From the NCBI GenBank assembly GCA_010672825.2, contig JAAHFU020000006.1, forward strand, positions 99,549 to 163,548: a DNA stretch of 64,000 bases, read 5' to 3'. Below the pieces are notes generated by a model. It saw nothing but the letters and a program-made list of their open reading frames with translations. It was not told the origin of the DNA and did no database searches. This document shows, one piece after another, positions 1 to 8,370 of the stretch. How positions within the stretch are numbered: the stretch's first letter is position 1; every line of letters starts with the position of its first letter. Source of the DNA: Leptolyngbya sp. SIO1E4. GTDB taxonomy: Bacteria > Cyanobacteriota > Cyanobacteriia > Phormidesmidales > Phormidesmidaceae. Made by a program: the position numbers and the translations under genes.

Positions 1-54
1 CAAGGGAGTTTTGCCGATAATCTTCAAATAATCCCGAACCGTATCACTACTCAT
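1..54 (-). CDS. Sigma-70 family RNA polymerase sigma factor, N-terminal fragment (runs off left edge)
   Basis: Reading leftward from an ATG at 54-52 gives 18 codons, MSSDTVRDYLKIIGKTPL, open to the edge of the window. The pattern D-x-V-R-x-Y-L-x-x-I-G-x-x-P-L is the start of sigma region 1.2 in cyanobacterial group 2 and 3 sigma factors, which direct RNA polymerase to promoters. A GGAGGG ribosome binding site lies just upstream (about 58-63), supporting this start. Only the N-terminus is visible, so the subgroup cannot be assigned. Confidence 0.6.
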   Translation of the reverse strand, partial: MSSDTVRDYLKIIGKTPL

Positions 55-617
55 GATCCCTCCAGGGAGGGTGAAGTGAGAGGGTAGTGCAGATCCACTG
101 CTATTGTTCTATTGATCCCTCATTTCTACTCTAGAACTTCAGGATGAGGAAATCATGACGATTTTCTTTTTAAGGCGCGCTTTCAAGAACAGGCGATTTC
201 TCCATCTTGCTACGCCGAGGATCTTCTACAAATTCAAGAGCGTCTTCGAGATCCTTATGAGCTTCATCAAAAAATCGATAGGAACTAGAACATTCTTGCT
301 AGCAAACAAAATCATTGTGTAATCTTCTTAAGGACGATAGGTAACTTCTACTTAAAAGATAGATCTGAGTATGAGAAACTTATGTCGATTTCTGCCAGAG
401 AAAGTTGATGTTTTTCTTAGCTTCACTCCACTTCATAAAATACTCAGAATTGCCCTTTAGTCTTAAAGGATAGAAGCGCTACCAGCGTTCTCATATTTAG
501 GCGATTAACATCAGTTTTCGTAGAACACTTCACACATACGATGACGCTCCTTAAGGTGCGGTTGATTTACGTTCATTGGCTAATTGGTCGGCCTAAAGTT
601 ACAGGAGGACTGAAAAG
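55..617. other. Intergenic region, no clear gene; possible decayed coding stretch at 151-288
   Basis: No complete gene is seen. On the plus strand 151-288 is open for 45 codons without a start codon and reads like protein (for example YAEDLLQIQERLRDPYELHQ). It may be the tail of a lost gene. The promoter of the gene at 618 should lie in the last part of this region; an AGGAGG ribosome binding site is at about 603-608. Confidence 0.35.
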
Positions 618-1145
618 ATGAAAACACAACCCAATCATAAATTTTGGCAAGGCGTAGCTTCAGTTTGTGCTTTGTCGCTTTTGCTTTTAATCATCTATCC
701 AGCTAATGCTCAAACCAGGCTTTCGCTTGCTCCCCAAAACTCAGCATTAATAGCGCACGGGCCACCTGATAACCGAGGGCCACGGATTTATGATGTGACT
801 ACGGTCGAAACACAGCATGGAAAAGTGGTCAGCATTGACAGAACTTCGATAGGCGTAAATGCTGGCGGCATTCACCTTACACTGGACATTAGTCATGAGC
901 AGTTACCCGTACACCTAGGTCCTGCCTGGTACCTGGAAGATCAGTCGCTCGACATTGCGATTGATAACGTTATTGAAGTAACGGGCTCTCGGGTTGTGAT
1001 TGATGAGGAACCCGTCTTAATTGCAGCAGAGATCAAGATTGGGGACACGGTTGTTACTCTGCGTGATTGCGACGGCATCCCTCTATGGCCTCGTCATCAT
1101 CATGACCACGATAGGCAAGGTCCGAGACAGAGATTAAACAAATAA
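618..1145 (+). CDS. Exported OB-fold-like hypothetical protein, 175 aa
   Basis: The protein starts with a signal peptide: charged start, hydrophobic stretch at residues 14-27, then an A-x-A cleavage motif near residue 31. The mature part has short beta-strand-like segments with the motif HLTLDISHEQLPVHLGPAWY, then a stretch of the type IEVTGSRVVIDEEPVLIAAE. I recognise this as resembling periplasmic OB-fold proteins often named magnetosome- or DNA-binding-like; their function is not known. The C-terminus is rich in His and Arg (residues 158-172) and could bind metal. An AGGAGG site lies 8-10 bases before the ATG. Its 3' end overlaps the convergent DsbD-like gene by 12 bases. Confidence 0.7.
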   Translation: MKTQPNHKFWQGVASVCALSLLLLIIYPANAQTRLSLAPQNSALIAHGPPDNRGPRIYDVTTVETQHGKVVSIDRTSIGVNAGGIHLTLDISHEQLPVHLGPAWYLEDQSLDIAIDNVIEVTGSRVVIDEEPVLIAAEIKIGDTVVTLRDCDGIPLWPRHHHDHDRQGPRQRLNK

Positions 1146-2531
1146 CAACAGCTGCGGCTGGAAGATCATCACCAAGCCAAAGAACAACATGAAGAGTCCT
1201 GCGACAAGTTTGAGGAGCCTACCTTGGGCTTCACTGATTCGAGAGGACTCAAAGGTATAGATGAAATTTGCCAGGATCAGAAATAAGGGAATAACGTAAA
1301 TGACTGCATAAAGGGCAGTCCAGATAACATAGCAGGGCAAGACTCCGCCAATCGCGCTGACTGTACAGTAGTTCACTAATGTCGTCATATAAACAACAGG
1401 CAAGATCGCAGTACAGCCCAACTCAACAATATTGACAAAAACTGCCAACACCACCGTGCCACCGAGAGCTGTGAGGAATCGAAGACGATGGGCTGTTGGA
1501 CTTCTCAAATTGCGGACGATTTTGCCGGCCTTTTGGCTGATAGTGCGTTGTTGAGCCTCTGAAAGCGAGAGGGAAACTCCTTGCTTAAACCAGAAATAGT
1601 CCTTGAGGTTAATTAATCCCGCGATCGCAATTCCTATGCCCAATACCCATAAAACAATTACTCCATACTGCTCGAGCAAAACCGAGCCAACCGCAATCAT
1701 GGCCAAGATGAATAGGAAATACATCACAGCTGAGGTCGTGATAAAGGTACCTCCGACCAGCATCATGTCGCGTCGTCGCTCGGTGTAGGTCAACAGAGAG
1801 AGCAAAATCACCAGCACCGTAAAGGCGCAAGGATTAAAGCCATCGGCTAGGGCAATAGTAGAAACAAAGAGAGGAAAGGGGAGCCCCTGGGCAAAGTCCC
1901 GAATCATAGCCTCTGGGGTCAGGCTGACTATTAGGAAAAGGCTCAAGATACAGACGGCAGCTAGTCCGCCCAACCAGTATCGTCGGGTTTGGAGCTGATG
2001 CAACTGGCGTTTCACCCAGGGAAAACTGGCAAGATAAAACAACGGTATGCCCAAAGCAAACCATGGAAATTGAGCAGTTGAACTTTCGCTTGCAGTTAGC
2101 TGAATCTCGTGACCGGCGGTTTGGGCGATCGCGCCAATGATCTGGTTGCGATAGCCAATAAACCCAGAGTAGGTAGGGCTGTACTCCAATGGCCCCTCAC
2201 TCTCGCTGTAGCCAACAAAGGTTGTCTCCCCTACAAATGTTCTGGGAACTGCAGTAGAAGCGATGTTGTATTGTGATCTAAATTTCTGCCAGGCTTGAGG
2301 ATGACGAGACACTTCCAAAAAGTGCACCTCAACATCTGGGTTATGCATATCAATAACTGCCATCAAGGTTTCTTGACGTGCACAGTGGGGGCAGGTTTCA
2401 CTATAAAAGAAATAAACATCCAGGTTAGCTTTATCTGCAAGTGCCGCCAATGGGAAAAAAGTGAATGCTAGTGAACAAACTATCCCTAAGACAAACAGAA
2501 ACCTTAAGTAACGTTGAAAAAGTGGCATCAC
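1134..2531 (-). CDS. Thioredoxin-like / DsbD-type membrane protein, 465 aa
   Basis: An N-terminal hydrophobic leader (residues 1-32) is followed by a thioredoxin/glutaredoxin-like domain with the redox motif CPHC (about residues 46-49, in FFYSETCPHCARQETL). From residue 155 on there are about seven to eight membrane segments of the cytochrome c biogenesis/DsbD type, including FNPCAFTVLVILLSL and a second Cys near ELGCTAILP; these two Cys are the expected membrane redox pair. The likely role is to move electrons across the membrane to periplasmic or lumenal thiols. The order here, thioredoxin domain first and membrane part second, is opposite to E. coli DsbD, whose c-terminal domain is the thioredoxin. 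It is convergent with the exported protein at 618. Confidence 0.8.
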   Translation of the reverse strand: MMPLFQRYLRFLFVLGIVCSLAFTFFPLAALADKANLDVYFFYSETCPHCARQETLMAVIDMHNPDVEVHFLEVSRHPQAWQKFRSQYNIASTAVPRTFVGETTFVGYSESEGPLEYSPTYSGFIGYRNQIIGAIAQTAGHEIQLTASESSTAQFPWFALGIPLFYLASFPWVKRQLHQLQTRRYWLGGLAAVCILSLFLIVSLTPEAMIRDFAQGLPFPLFVSTIALADGFNPCAFTVLVILLSLLTYTERRRDMMLVGGTFITTSAVMYFLFILAMIAVGSVLLEQYGVIVLWVLGIGIAIAGLINLKDYFWFKQGVSLSLSEAQQRTISQKAGKIVRNLRSPTAHRLRFLTALGGTVVLAVFVNIVELGCTAILPVVYMTTLVNYCTVSAIGGVLPCYVIWTALYAVIYVIPLFLILANFIYTFESSRISEAQGRLLKLVAGLFMLFFGLVMIFQPQLLLFV

Positions 2532-3007
2532 AAGGATTATGATTAGCTAAAGTTTCTTCAAGAGAGACACAATAATTAACTCAAAATCATCATTTTTTCA
2601 GCTTACGCTAAGCTACAGATAGCCACATTTTTGATGTCCTTAGCATTGAGTTTTTACTTATAGAAAGGCACTGCCATATTTTCTTTCATGATCTTAAATA
2701 TGATAACTTCAATGGAAATCATGATAGAAATAATAGCAGCAGATAAGACAGAGATCGCATCCTTCATACTACTTTATTAAGCCATGAAAGTGACTTAGAA
2801 AAACCACAGTGTTGATGACTTAAAACCCCAGGTCGAAGCCTACACTGTGGCCTTAAAAGACATGTTGAAAGAGTTTGTGGTGCTGAGAAATCCCTCCGAT
2901 AACATCCATATCCTACAGCAGAAATATGTGGATTTTGTGTTGATAAGCAGTTCGACTTCCCAAATCATCATTCGACGCAAACCATTTACTTTCCCAAAAA
3001 CATCCAT
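2532..3007. other. Intergenic region with one possible small membrane-protein ORF
   Basis: No long gene is supported. An inverted-repeat-like pair, ccacagtgttgatg and cctacactgtgg, surrounds 2811-2851 and could fold in RNA. A plus-strand ORF at 2847-3143 overlaps the end of the response regulator antisense and looks non-coding. Confidence 0.4.
2654..2767 (-). CDS. Possible small membrane protein, 37 aa
   Basis: ATG at 2767-2765, stop TAA at 2656-2654. The peptide is mostly one hydrophobic helix (AISVLSAAIISIMISIEVII) with a short charged tail, as in many single-span bacterial small proteins. There is no clear ribosome binding site, so the reading may be chance. It lies between two minus-strand genes. 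Confidence 0.25.
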   Translation of the reverse strand: MKDAISVLSAAIISIMISIEVIIFKIMKENMAVPFYK

Positions 3008-4036
3008 TCATGCACCAGAGGATAACTCTTCATTGCCATCCTGCTTAAAGTTGAGAATTTGCCTAACCAAGCTAGCGCCCCGCTTAGCATACGCTTCTAA
3101 TAGAAGCAGTCGTTCCTGCGTGGCCTTGTCAATCCCTTTCTGAGTCAACCGTATAAACTGAACAATGCCCAAGATAGATGTAAATACGTTATTGAGATCT
3201 TGAGCCACAGCGCCACCCGGTTTTGGAGTCTCATAAGATGGAGTTTTCCTTTGTTCCTCCCCTTGCGGTTCAAGTTGGCAATCAGCCTGAATTCGCGGCT
3301 GCAGTTCGACCCTTTGTAATGCTGTTGACGGTTCATCTGCTTGTGAGGTGATCTCAGCTGCATATGAAGGGTTTAACCGGTATCCCGTGCGATGAATCGT
3401 CTTAATAAAATCTCCAGGAACACCCACTGCCTTCAGCTTTTTCCGCACCTCTTTGAGATGAACCCGAACCACTTCCTCTCCGGGAGATTCAGTAGAATTC
3501 CAGACTTGATCCAGGATAGTTCGAGCACTAAACACCCGTCGCGGGTTCCGCAGAAACAGCTCTAAAATGCCATACTCCTTAGGAGTCAAAGGAAGAAGCT
3601 GTGTACCATACCGAACGCTACAACTACTGGGCTCAACAGAGAGATTTCCCCAAGTCAATATGGGTTGAGTTTTAATTCTGCCCCGGCGTAGCAGGGCTTG
3701 TACCCGTGCCATCAGTTCCTCAACGTCAAAGGGCTTAACAACATAATCATCCGCGCCGGCATTGAGTGCATTTGCTTTTTGGGATCCTCCATCTTGGGCC
3801 GTTAATACCAAAATCGGCATTCTAAAACCTGTAGCACGTAGCTGTTGGCAGAAATCGAAGCCATCTATCCCCGGCAACCAGATATCTAGCAGTACCAAGT
3901 CATAGTCAAAGGCATCAGCCATCTCTAATCCAGCCTCACCATCAACCGCGATGTCAACCGCGTAATAGTAGGTGGAGAGTAGGATTTGCAAGGTCTGTGC
4001 AACCGCGAGATCGTCTTCGACGACCAAGATTTTCAT
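3008..4036 (-). CDS. OmpR-family response regulator with degenerate HisKA-like C-terminal extension
   Basis: The start is placed at the ATG 4036-4034 because a GGAGG site sits 5 bases upstream and the receiver begins MKILVVEDD; an upstream in-frame start at 4078 is less likely. Residues 1-120 form a receiver (acidic pair ED, phospho-acceptor D in LVLLDIWLPG, K in YVVKPFDVEE). Residues 125-225 form an OmpR/PhoB winged helix (PKEYGILELFLRN, VRVHLKEVRKKL, TGYRLNP). A further 110 residues end in AQDLNNVFTSILGIVQFIRL, which matches the HisKA dimerisation helix of histidine kinases, but the usual phospho-acceptor His is Gln and no ATPase domain follows. It probably controls transcription; the tail may serve dimerisation or binding to a partner kinase. 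Confidence 0.85.
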   Translation of the reverse strand: MKILVVEDDLAVAQTLQILLSTYYYAVDIAVDGEAGLEMADAFDYDLVLLDIWLPGIDGFDFCQQLRATGFRMPILVLTAQDGGSQKANALNAGADDYVVKPFDVEELMARVQALLRRGRIKTQPILTWGNLSVEPSSCSVRYGTQLLPLTPKEYGILELFLRNPRRVFSARTILDQVWNSTESPGEEVVRVHLKEVRKKLKAVGVPGDFIKTIHRTGYRLNPSYAAEITSQADEPSTALQRVELQPRIQADCQLEPQGEEQRKTPSYETPKPGGAVAQDLNNVFTSILGIVQFIRLTQKGIDKATQERLLLLEAYAKRGASLVRQILNFKQDGNEELSSGA

Positions 4037-4402
4037 GATGGCCTCCATCAGGTTCCGTAGCGATGAACCTGCAACCAACCCATATTCAATGAAGCTTTGT
4101 CAAAAAATGAATTATGTTTTGGTCATTTATTGATGTGTCTCTACTTTTATTATCTCCCTTGACAGTTGCTCTGTAGTTGATTTCTACAATTCTTATCTGA
4201 TCAGAGTAAGAAGGCCTACTCAACAATAAATCTATTTTATTTTGTGATTGTAGAATTTTGATGATCAGCACTTCCTTCACAACTTCTTTACAAGTGACAC
4301 TCAAGATTTCAGATGAGTTTAATAGCTGATTTAATTAATGACTCTTTTTGCTTTGGATAATAAACCTAATTTCTTCAAAAGACGGCGTAGAGGATATTTT
4401 GT

Positions 4403-4618
4403 GTGAGCAGTGATTTTATCGAGGTAGAAGGTACCGTCACAAAGGTGTTACCCAACACTGTATTTAGAGTTCAGCTCGATAATGGAAACGAAATCTTAGG
4501 TAACCTTTCCAACGACATTCGAGAAAATTACACCAGAATTTTGGTTGGCGATCGCGTCAAAGTTGAATTAGCCTCCTACAATTCAGCTCAAGGTTGTATT
4601 ACGCAACTGATTAGTTAG
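4403..4618 (+). CDS. Translation initiation factor IF-1-like protein, 71 aa
   Basis: The start codon is GTG at 4403. The protein matches bacterial IF-1 across its S1-type OB fold: IEVEGTVTKVLPNTVFRVQL, DNGNEILGNLS, and RILVGDRVKVELASYN line up with the conserved IF-1 blocks, and the length (71) is typical. It differs at conserved places (for example GNLSNDIRENYTRIL, where the common form has AHISGKIRxxYIxIL) and ends CITQLIS, without the usual arginine-rich tail. The genomic infA normally sits in the ribosomal protein operon, so this is probably an extra, diverged copy (inference). Its last 4 bases overlap the end of the convergent ftsH gene. Confidence 0.8.
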   Translation: MSSDFIEVEGTVTKVLPNTVFRVQLDNGNEILGNLSNDIRENYTRILVGDRVKVELASYNSAQGCITQLIS

Positions 4619-6579
4619 TTAGAACAACAAGCCGCTACTCTACGAGCAGGCAAAGCAGAAGGAGCGGGGGTTCCTTGATTGAGCCAGGTTTGCAGGTCAG
4701 GCGGGAGGGCGATTTGGGTCAGGAAAGCCTTCAGTTTTTCGCCTTCCAGCGTCTCTGTCTCCAGCAATGTTCGGGCCATGCGCTCTAAAACATCCCGGTT
4801 GCGTATCAATGTCTCTAATGCCATCTGATGAGCTTGCTCCATCAGGTCTTTGATTTCATAGTCAATCACGCTCGCTAATTCAGGACTCACGGCCCGTCGC
4901 GATTGTGGAAAGCCCTCTAAATATTGAGACTGACTGCGCTCTATGGCCATCGGCCCTAGGGCTTTGCTCATGCCGTAGAGAGTAATGCAACGTTCAGCTA
5001 AATCCGTGGCTTTTTGGATATCGTCACTGGCTCCCGTCGAAACCTTGCCAAACACAAGCTCCTCGGCAGCGCGTCCACCTAGCAGCATCATCAACCGACC
5101 GCGAATTTCATCTTCAATTATCAAAAAGCGATCTTCTTCTGGAAGCTGTAGCGTGTAGCCCAGAGCCGCAACTCCCCGAGGCACAATCGAAATTTTGTCG
5201 ACAATCCCAGCCCCCGGCATCAACGCTCCGATGATGGCATGGCCCGCTTCGTGATAAGCCACCGTTTGTTTTTCCAAATCATTAAGCACACGCGATTTCT
5301 TCTCAAGCCCAGCCAAAATACGCTCCACGGCCTCATTAAAGTCAGCCATGGTGACCGCCTCGCGATTCCGACGAGCGGCTAATAGCGCCGCTTCGTTGAC
5401 TAAATTAGCCAGGTCAGCCCCCGCAAAACCAGGAGTCCGGGCGGCGAGTCTATCCAACACCACATCGTTGGCCAGTTGAACATTTCTAGCATGTACCTGC
5501 AAAATAGCTTCCCGACCAGAGCGATCCGGACGATCAACCACAATGCGTCGGTCAAACCGCCCCGCCCGCAGCAGGGCCGGATCGAGTACCTCCGGACGAT
5601 TGGTGGCAGCCAACAAAATGACGCCAGCATTCGGTTCAAAGCCATCCATCTCAGCCAAAAGCTGATTTAAGGTTTGTTCTCGCTCATCGTTACCTGCAAA
5701 GGGGCTATTGGCTGCCCGCGACTTTCCGAGCGCATCCAACTCATCGAGAAAGACAATACAGGGGGCTTGCCGCTTGGCTTGCTCAAAAAGATCGCGTACC
5801 CGCGATGCTCCCACACCGACAAATAGCTCGATGAATTCAGAGGCAGAAATGCTGAAAAACGGGACACCGGCTTCCCCTGCGATCGCCCTCGCCAGTAGGG
5901 TTTTGCCGGTTCCCGGCGGTCCCACCAACAGCACCCCTTTAGGAATCTTGGCTCCCAACCGCGTGTACTTCAAAGTATTCTGCAAGAAGTCAACAATTTC
6001 CTGCAACTCAGCTTTTGCTTCATCGACACCGGCTACATCCTGAAAGGTGATCTGGTTTCCCGTTTCAGAATAAATGCGGGCTTTACTTTTACCCACATTG
6101 AACGCAGGCGAGCCTGTTCCGGTTCGATTCGCTAAAAAGCTCAGCAGAATCCATAACATCGCAAGAGGAAGCAGGAGAGCTAGAAAACTCCCCACGCCTC
6201 CTTCACCCTCAGTAGGCAAGGTAATCGTCTCAACGTCATAGGCACGAAGCATGCCAGGTAAGTCGGCATCGGCTGGTAGGGGTCTGGTTATCTTAGTTTC
6301 TTCAGTCGGAAGGGAATCTTCAGTTGTGAGACTGGGAGGCGTCTTCAGGGTGTACTCAATTTTATGGGAGCCAACTTTAGCGGTTGCAACCTGGCCACTT
6401 TCAACCTGGTCAATAAATTGACTGTAGGGCACCTCTTCTTTACCTGGCCCACGACCAGTTAAAAGCGTAATTAAAAAGAACCACAGCATCATCCAAACCA
6501 GCATACTAAGCCATTGTGCTGACTTGGATGGTGTCTCTTGAGGCGCTTTTGAAGGAGGTTGGGGGATGTTTTGGGGCAT
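4615..6579 (-). CDS. ftsH: ATP-dependent zinc metalloprotease FtsH
   Basis: FtsH is a membrane-anchored AAA+ hexamer that degrades damaged membrane and short-lived proteins. Seen here: first membrane segment at residues 23-41 ([19 protein letters not shown]), an exported loop, a second segment near residues 128-148, Walker A GPPGTGKT, Walker [12 protein letters not shown], second region of homology [20 protein letters not shown], and the zinc site HEAGH at about residue 443. Length 654 fits the family. Cyanobacteria carry several FtsH paralogues; which one this is cannot be told from sequence alone. It lies just downstream of the CBS-CP12 and M48 protease genes on the same strand. Confidence 0.95.
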   Translation of the reverse strand: MPQNIPQPPSKAPQETPSKSAQWLSMLVWMMLWFFLITLLTGRGPGKEEVPYSQFIDQVESGQVATAKVGSHKIEYTLKTPPSLTTEDSLPTEETKITRPLPADADLPGMLRAYDVETITLPTEGEGGVGSFLALLLPLAMLWILLSFLANRTGTGSPAFNVGKSKARIYSETGNQITFQDVAGVDEAKAELQEIVDFLQNTLKYTRLGAKIPKGVLLVGPPGTGKTLLARAIAGEAGVPFFSISASEFIELFVGVGASRVRDLFEQAKRQAPCIVFLDELDALGKSRAANSPFAGNDEREQTLNQLLAEMDGFEPNAGVILLAATNRPEVLDPALLRAGRFDRRIVVDRPDRSGREAILQVHARNVQLANDVVLDRLAARTPGFAGADLANLVNEAALLAARRNREAVTMADFNEAVERILAGLEKKSRVLNDLEKQTVAYHEAGHAIIGALMPGAGIVDKISIVPRGVAALGYTLQLPEEDRFLIIEDEIRGRLMMLLGGRAAEELVFGKVSTGASDDIQKATDLAERCITLYGMSKALGPMAIERSQSQYLEGFPQSRRAVSPELASVIDYEIKDLMEQAHQMALETLIRNRDVLERMARTLLETETLEGEKLKAFLTQIALPPDLQTWLNQGTPAPSALPARRVAACCSN

Positions 6580-6594
6580 ACTTCAACTCCATAT

Positions 6595-7218
6595 TCAACC
6601 TGCACACCAAGCGTCGTATTCTCGATCTTTGAAGGCTTCTGGATAGTCATCCAGATAGCTCTCAAAGGCCGTTTTTTCCAACGATTCAGCATTTTGATGC
6701 GCAATCTCGGCTTCTAAAGCATCCACGACGGCCCAGGCGTCATAGCATTCTTGGGAACCAGGACCTTTTTGATAACAGATCTGGCGGGCCGTTTCTTCTA
6801 AGTGCTGCAGTCGTTCGGTCAGTTTAAGGGTTTGGGGCCGTTCGATGAAGTCGCCCTGCTGCAAAATATCTGTCATGGAGATAATCCCCAGCAACCGTTG
6901 CTGGACAACGGGGGCACTGTGAATTCCTGCGCTGGCCAATAATCGAGCTGCATACTCAGTGCCCAGATCAGGATTCAGGACAATGCAGGGTTTGTTCATG
7001 ATTTCGTAGACACGCCGTCGTCGGACATCTTGGCCAAAGGCAATGACTTTAGCAACCACATCAGTTACGGTCACAATGCCATAGGCATCTTCATCGTGAT
7101 TACGGTCCACAATTAATGCTTGGATATCATGTCGTCGCATCAATTTAACGGCTTCTGCAACCGTCGCAGAGTTGCGAATGGTAACGACTTCTGGGGTCAT
7201 AATGTCAGCTACTTTCAT
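6595..7218 (-). CDS. CBS-domain protein fused to a C-terminal CP12-like domain
   Basis: Start chosen at ATG 7218-7216, with AAGGAG six bases upstream; the longer reading from 7287 has no such site. Residues 1-125 contain two CBS motifs (ADIMTPEVVTIRNSATVAEA, then YEIMNKPCIVL and GIISMTDILQQGD), which bind adenine nucleotides. The C-terminal 75 residues are CP12-like: ARQICYQKGPGSQECYDAW gives the first cysteine pair, followed by an AEIAHQ helix and a tail ending EYDAWCAG. The usual second pair is reduced to one Cys. CP12 domains bind GAPDH and phosphoribulokinase under redox control; CBS-CP12 fusions are known from cyanobacteria as adenylate-responsive regulators. It ends 15 bases before ftsH, so co-transcription is likely. 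Confidence 0.85.
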   Translation of the reverse strand: MKVADIMTPEVVTIRNSATVAEAVKLMRRHDIQALIVDRNHDEDAYGIVTVTDVVAKVIAFGQDVRRRRVYEIMNKPCIVLNPDLGTEYAARLLASAGIHSAPVVQQRLLGIISMTDILQQGDFIERPQTLKLTERLQHLEETARQICYQKGPGSQECYDAWAVVDALEAEIAHQNAESLEKTAFESYLDDYPEAFKDREYDAWCAG

Positions 7219-7277
7219 GGTGTCTCTCCTTCTCGTCACAAAAGCGTACGAATGTGATCGCGATAGGTAGCCCCATC

Positions 7278-8093
7278 TCAGCCCCATCCCGTTGAGGCCA
7301 TGGCTGGATCTAGTTGCTCATTGAGGGCATTGATGCGGGCTTCTGCTTCTGGATGGGGATGGGTGCTAAGAAAGTCAGGGAACGTATTGGGTTGATCCAG
7401 CAATTTTTGGAGAAAGTCAACAGCTGCGATAGGCGCATAACCGGCTTGAGTCAGCAGTACTAAACCGACTTCATCCGCCTCCAGCTTGTGAGTACGGCTA
7501 TTGGGATGATGCAGAGCTAGCTCTACACCGAGGGAGATCGCCGTATTGTGGTCTAAGCCTCCTGCGGTCAACGTACCTTGAGCGATCGCGGCCTGTTGCA
7601 GCTGTTGAATGGCATAACGGAGATCGACATGGGCAATTTCATGGGCGATCACACTGGCCCGTTGAGCTTCATTATCGGCAGCCCGTAATAGCCCAGTATT
7701 GAGGTAAACAAATCCGCCTACCGTAGCGAAGGCATCCACCTGATCATCGTCAACTACCTGAAAGGGGTAGGGAATTTGAGCGCGATCAGTTCCCGGCACC
7801 AACTGCTGTCCGATGCCATCAATATATTGAGTGATGCTGGAACCGTCAAACACCTTCACGTCTTGCAAGATTTGCTGATTGATTTGCTGCCCCAAGGCGA
7901 TTTCTTGCTCATCGGCAAGGTTAGAAAGTTGAATAATACGAACCCCCTGAAAAATCAGATCGAATATATCCATATCAGCTTTTGCATAGGGCACAGCGAA
8001 AACAGGACTGAAGCTAAAGACGGCTGCCCAAGCAGGATAAAGCCAACGATACAAAAGACGAGGTCGTCGGTCAATGGTTCGTGTTGTCTTCAT
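7278..8093 (-). CDS. M48-family zinc metalloprotease, exported
   Basis: The zinc site is HEIAH at about residue 151 (VIAHEIAHVDLRYAIQQL), with the third ligand in the following KLEADEVGLVLL glutamate motif. This is the Peptidase_M48 pattern, related to the BepA/LoiP-type periplasmic proteases. A signal-like N-terminus (residues 16-40, ending AKADM) precedes the mature domain. Length 271 is normal. It is the first gene of the minus-strand run M48, CBS-CP12, FtsH, which suggests a protein quality control cluster. A perfect inverted repeat lies 22 bases upstream of its start. Confidence 0.85.
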   Translation of the reverse strand: MKTTRTIDRRPRLLYRWLYPAWAAVFSFSPVFAVPYAKADMDIFDLIFQGVRIIQLSNLADEQEIALGQQINQQILQDVKVFDGSSITQYIDGIGQQLVPGTDRAQIPYPFQVVDDDQVDAFATVGGFVYLNTGLLRAADNEAQRASVIAHEIAHVDLRYAIQQLQQAAIAQGTLTAGGLDHNTAISLGVELALHHPNSRTHKLEADEVGLVLLTQAGYAPIAAVDFLQKLLDQPNTFPDFLSTHPHPEAEARINALNEQLDPAMASTGWG

Positions 8094-8115
8094 ACTTTAA
8101 GAGTAGAAACTCTTT

Positions 8116-8156
8116 TTGAGAAAGTTATGAGCACGGAATCCTCATAACTTTCTCAA
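8116..8156 (+). terminator. Perfect 16-bp inverted repeat with 9-base loop followed by T-run
   Basis: Arms ttgagaaagttatgag (8116-8131) and ctcataactttctcaa (8141-8156) pair perfectly around a 9-base loop. A T-rich stretch (8158-8164) follows on the plus strand, so it has the form of a rho-independent terminator for plus-strand transcription. It sits between two divergent genes, where no plus-strand gene ends, so it may instead be an operator, an attenuator for the gene at 8371, or a stop for antisense transcripts. Confidence 0.7.
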
Positions 8157-8370
8157 GTTTTTTCTCTAAGCTCGACCTATCTCGAAAAGATTGAGAAGCT
8201 TCTGATTATGTAAGTTTGCACGTTCCTTGCACCTCAAGTGCATTCTTCTTATACGGAGATAATCTCGCCTGAGGCAATAAGTTCAATACGTTCGCGGGGA
8301 ATCTAAGTCATGCCCCAAACTATTTGCCAGCGCAATGTGCATCCCCCCAAAACGCTTCAGGAGACCCCAG

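Noticed and set aside
2847..3143. 98-codon plus-strand ORF
   Set aside because: Largely antisense to the end of the response regulator gene, no ribosome binding site and no protein-like pattern.
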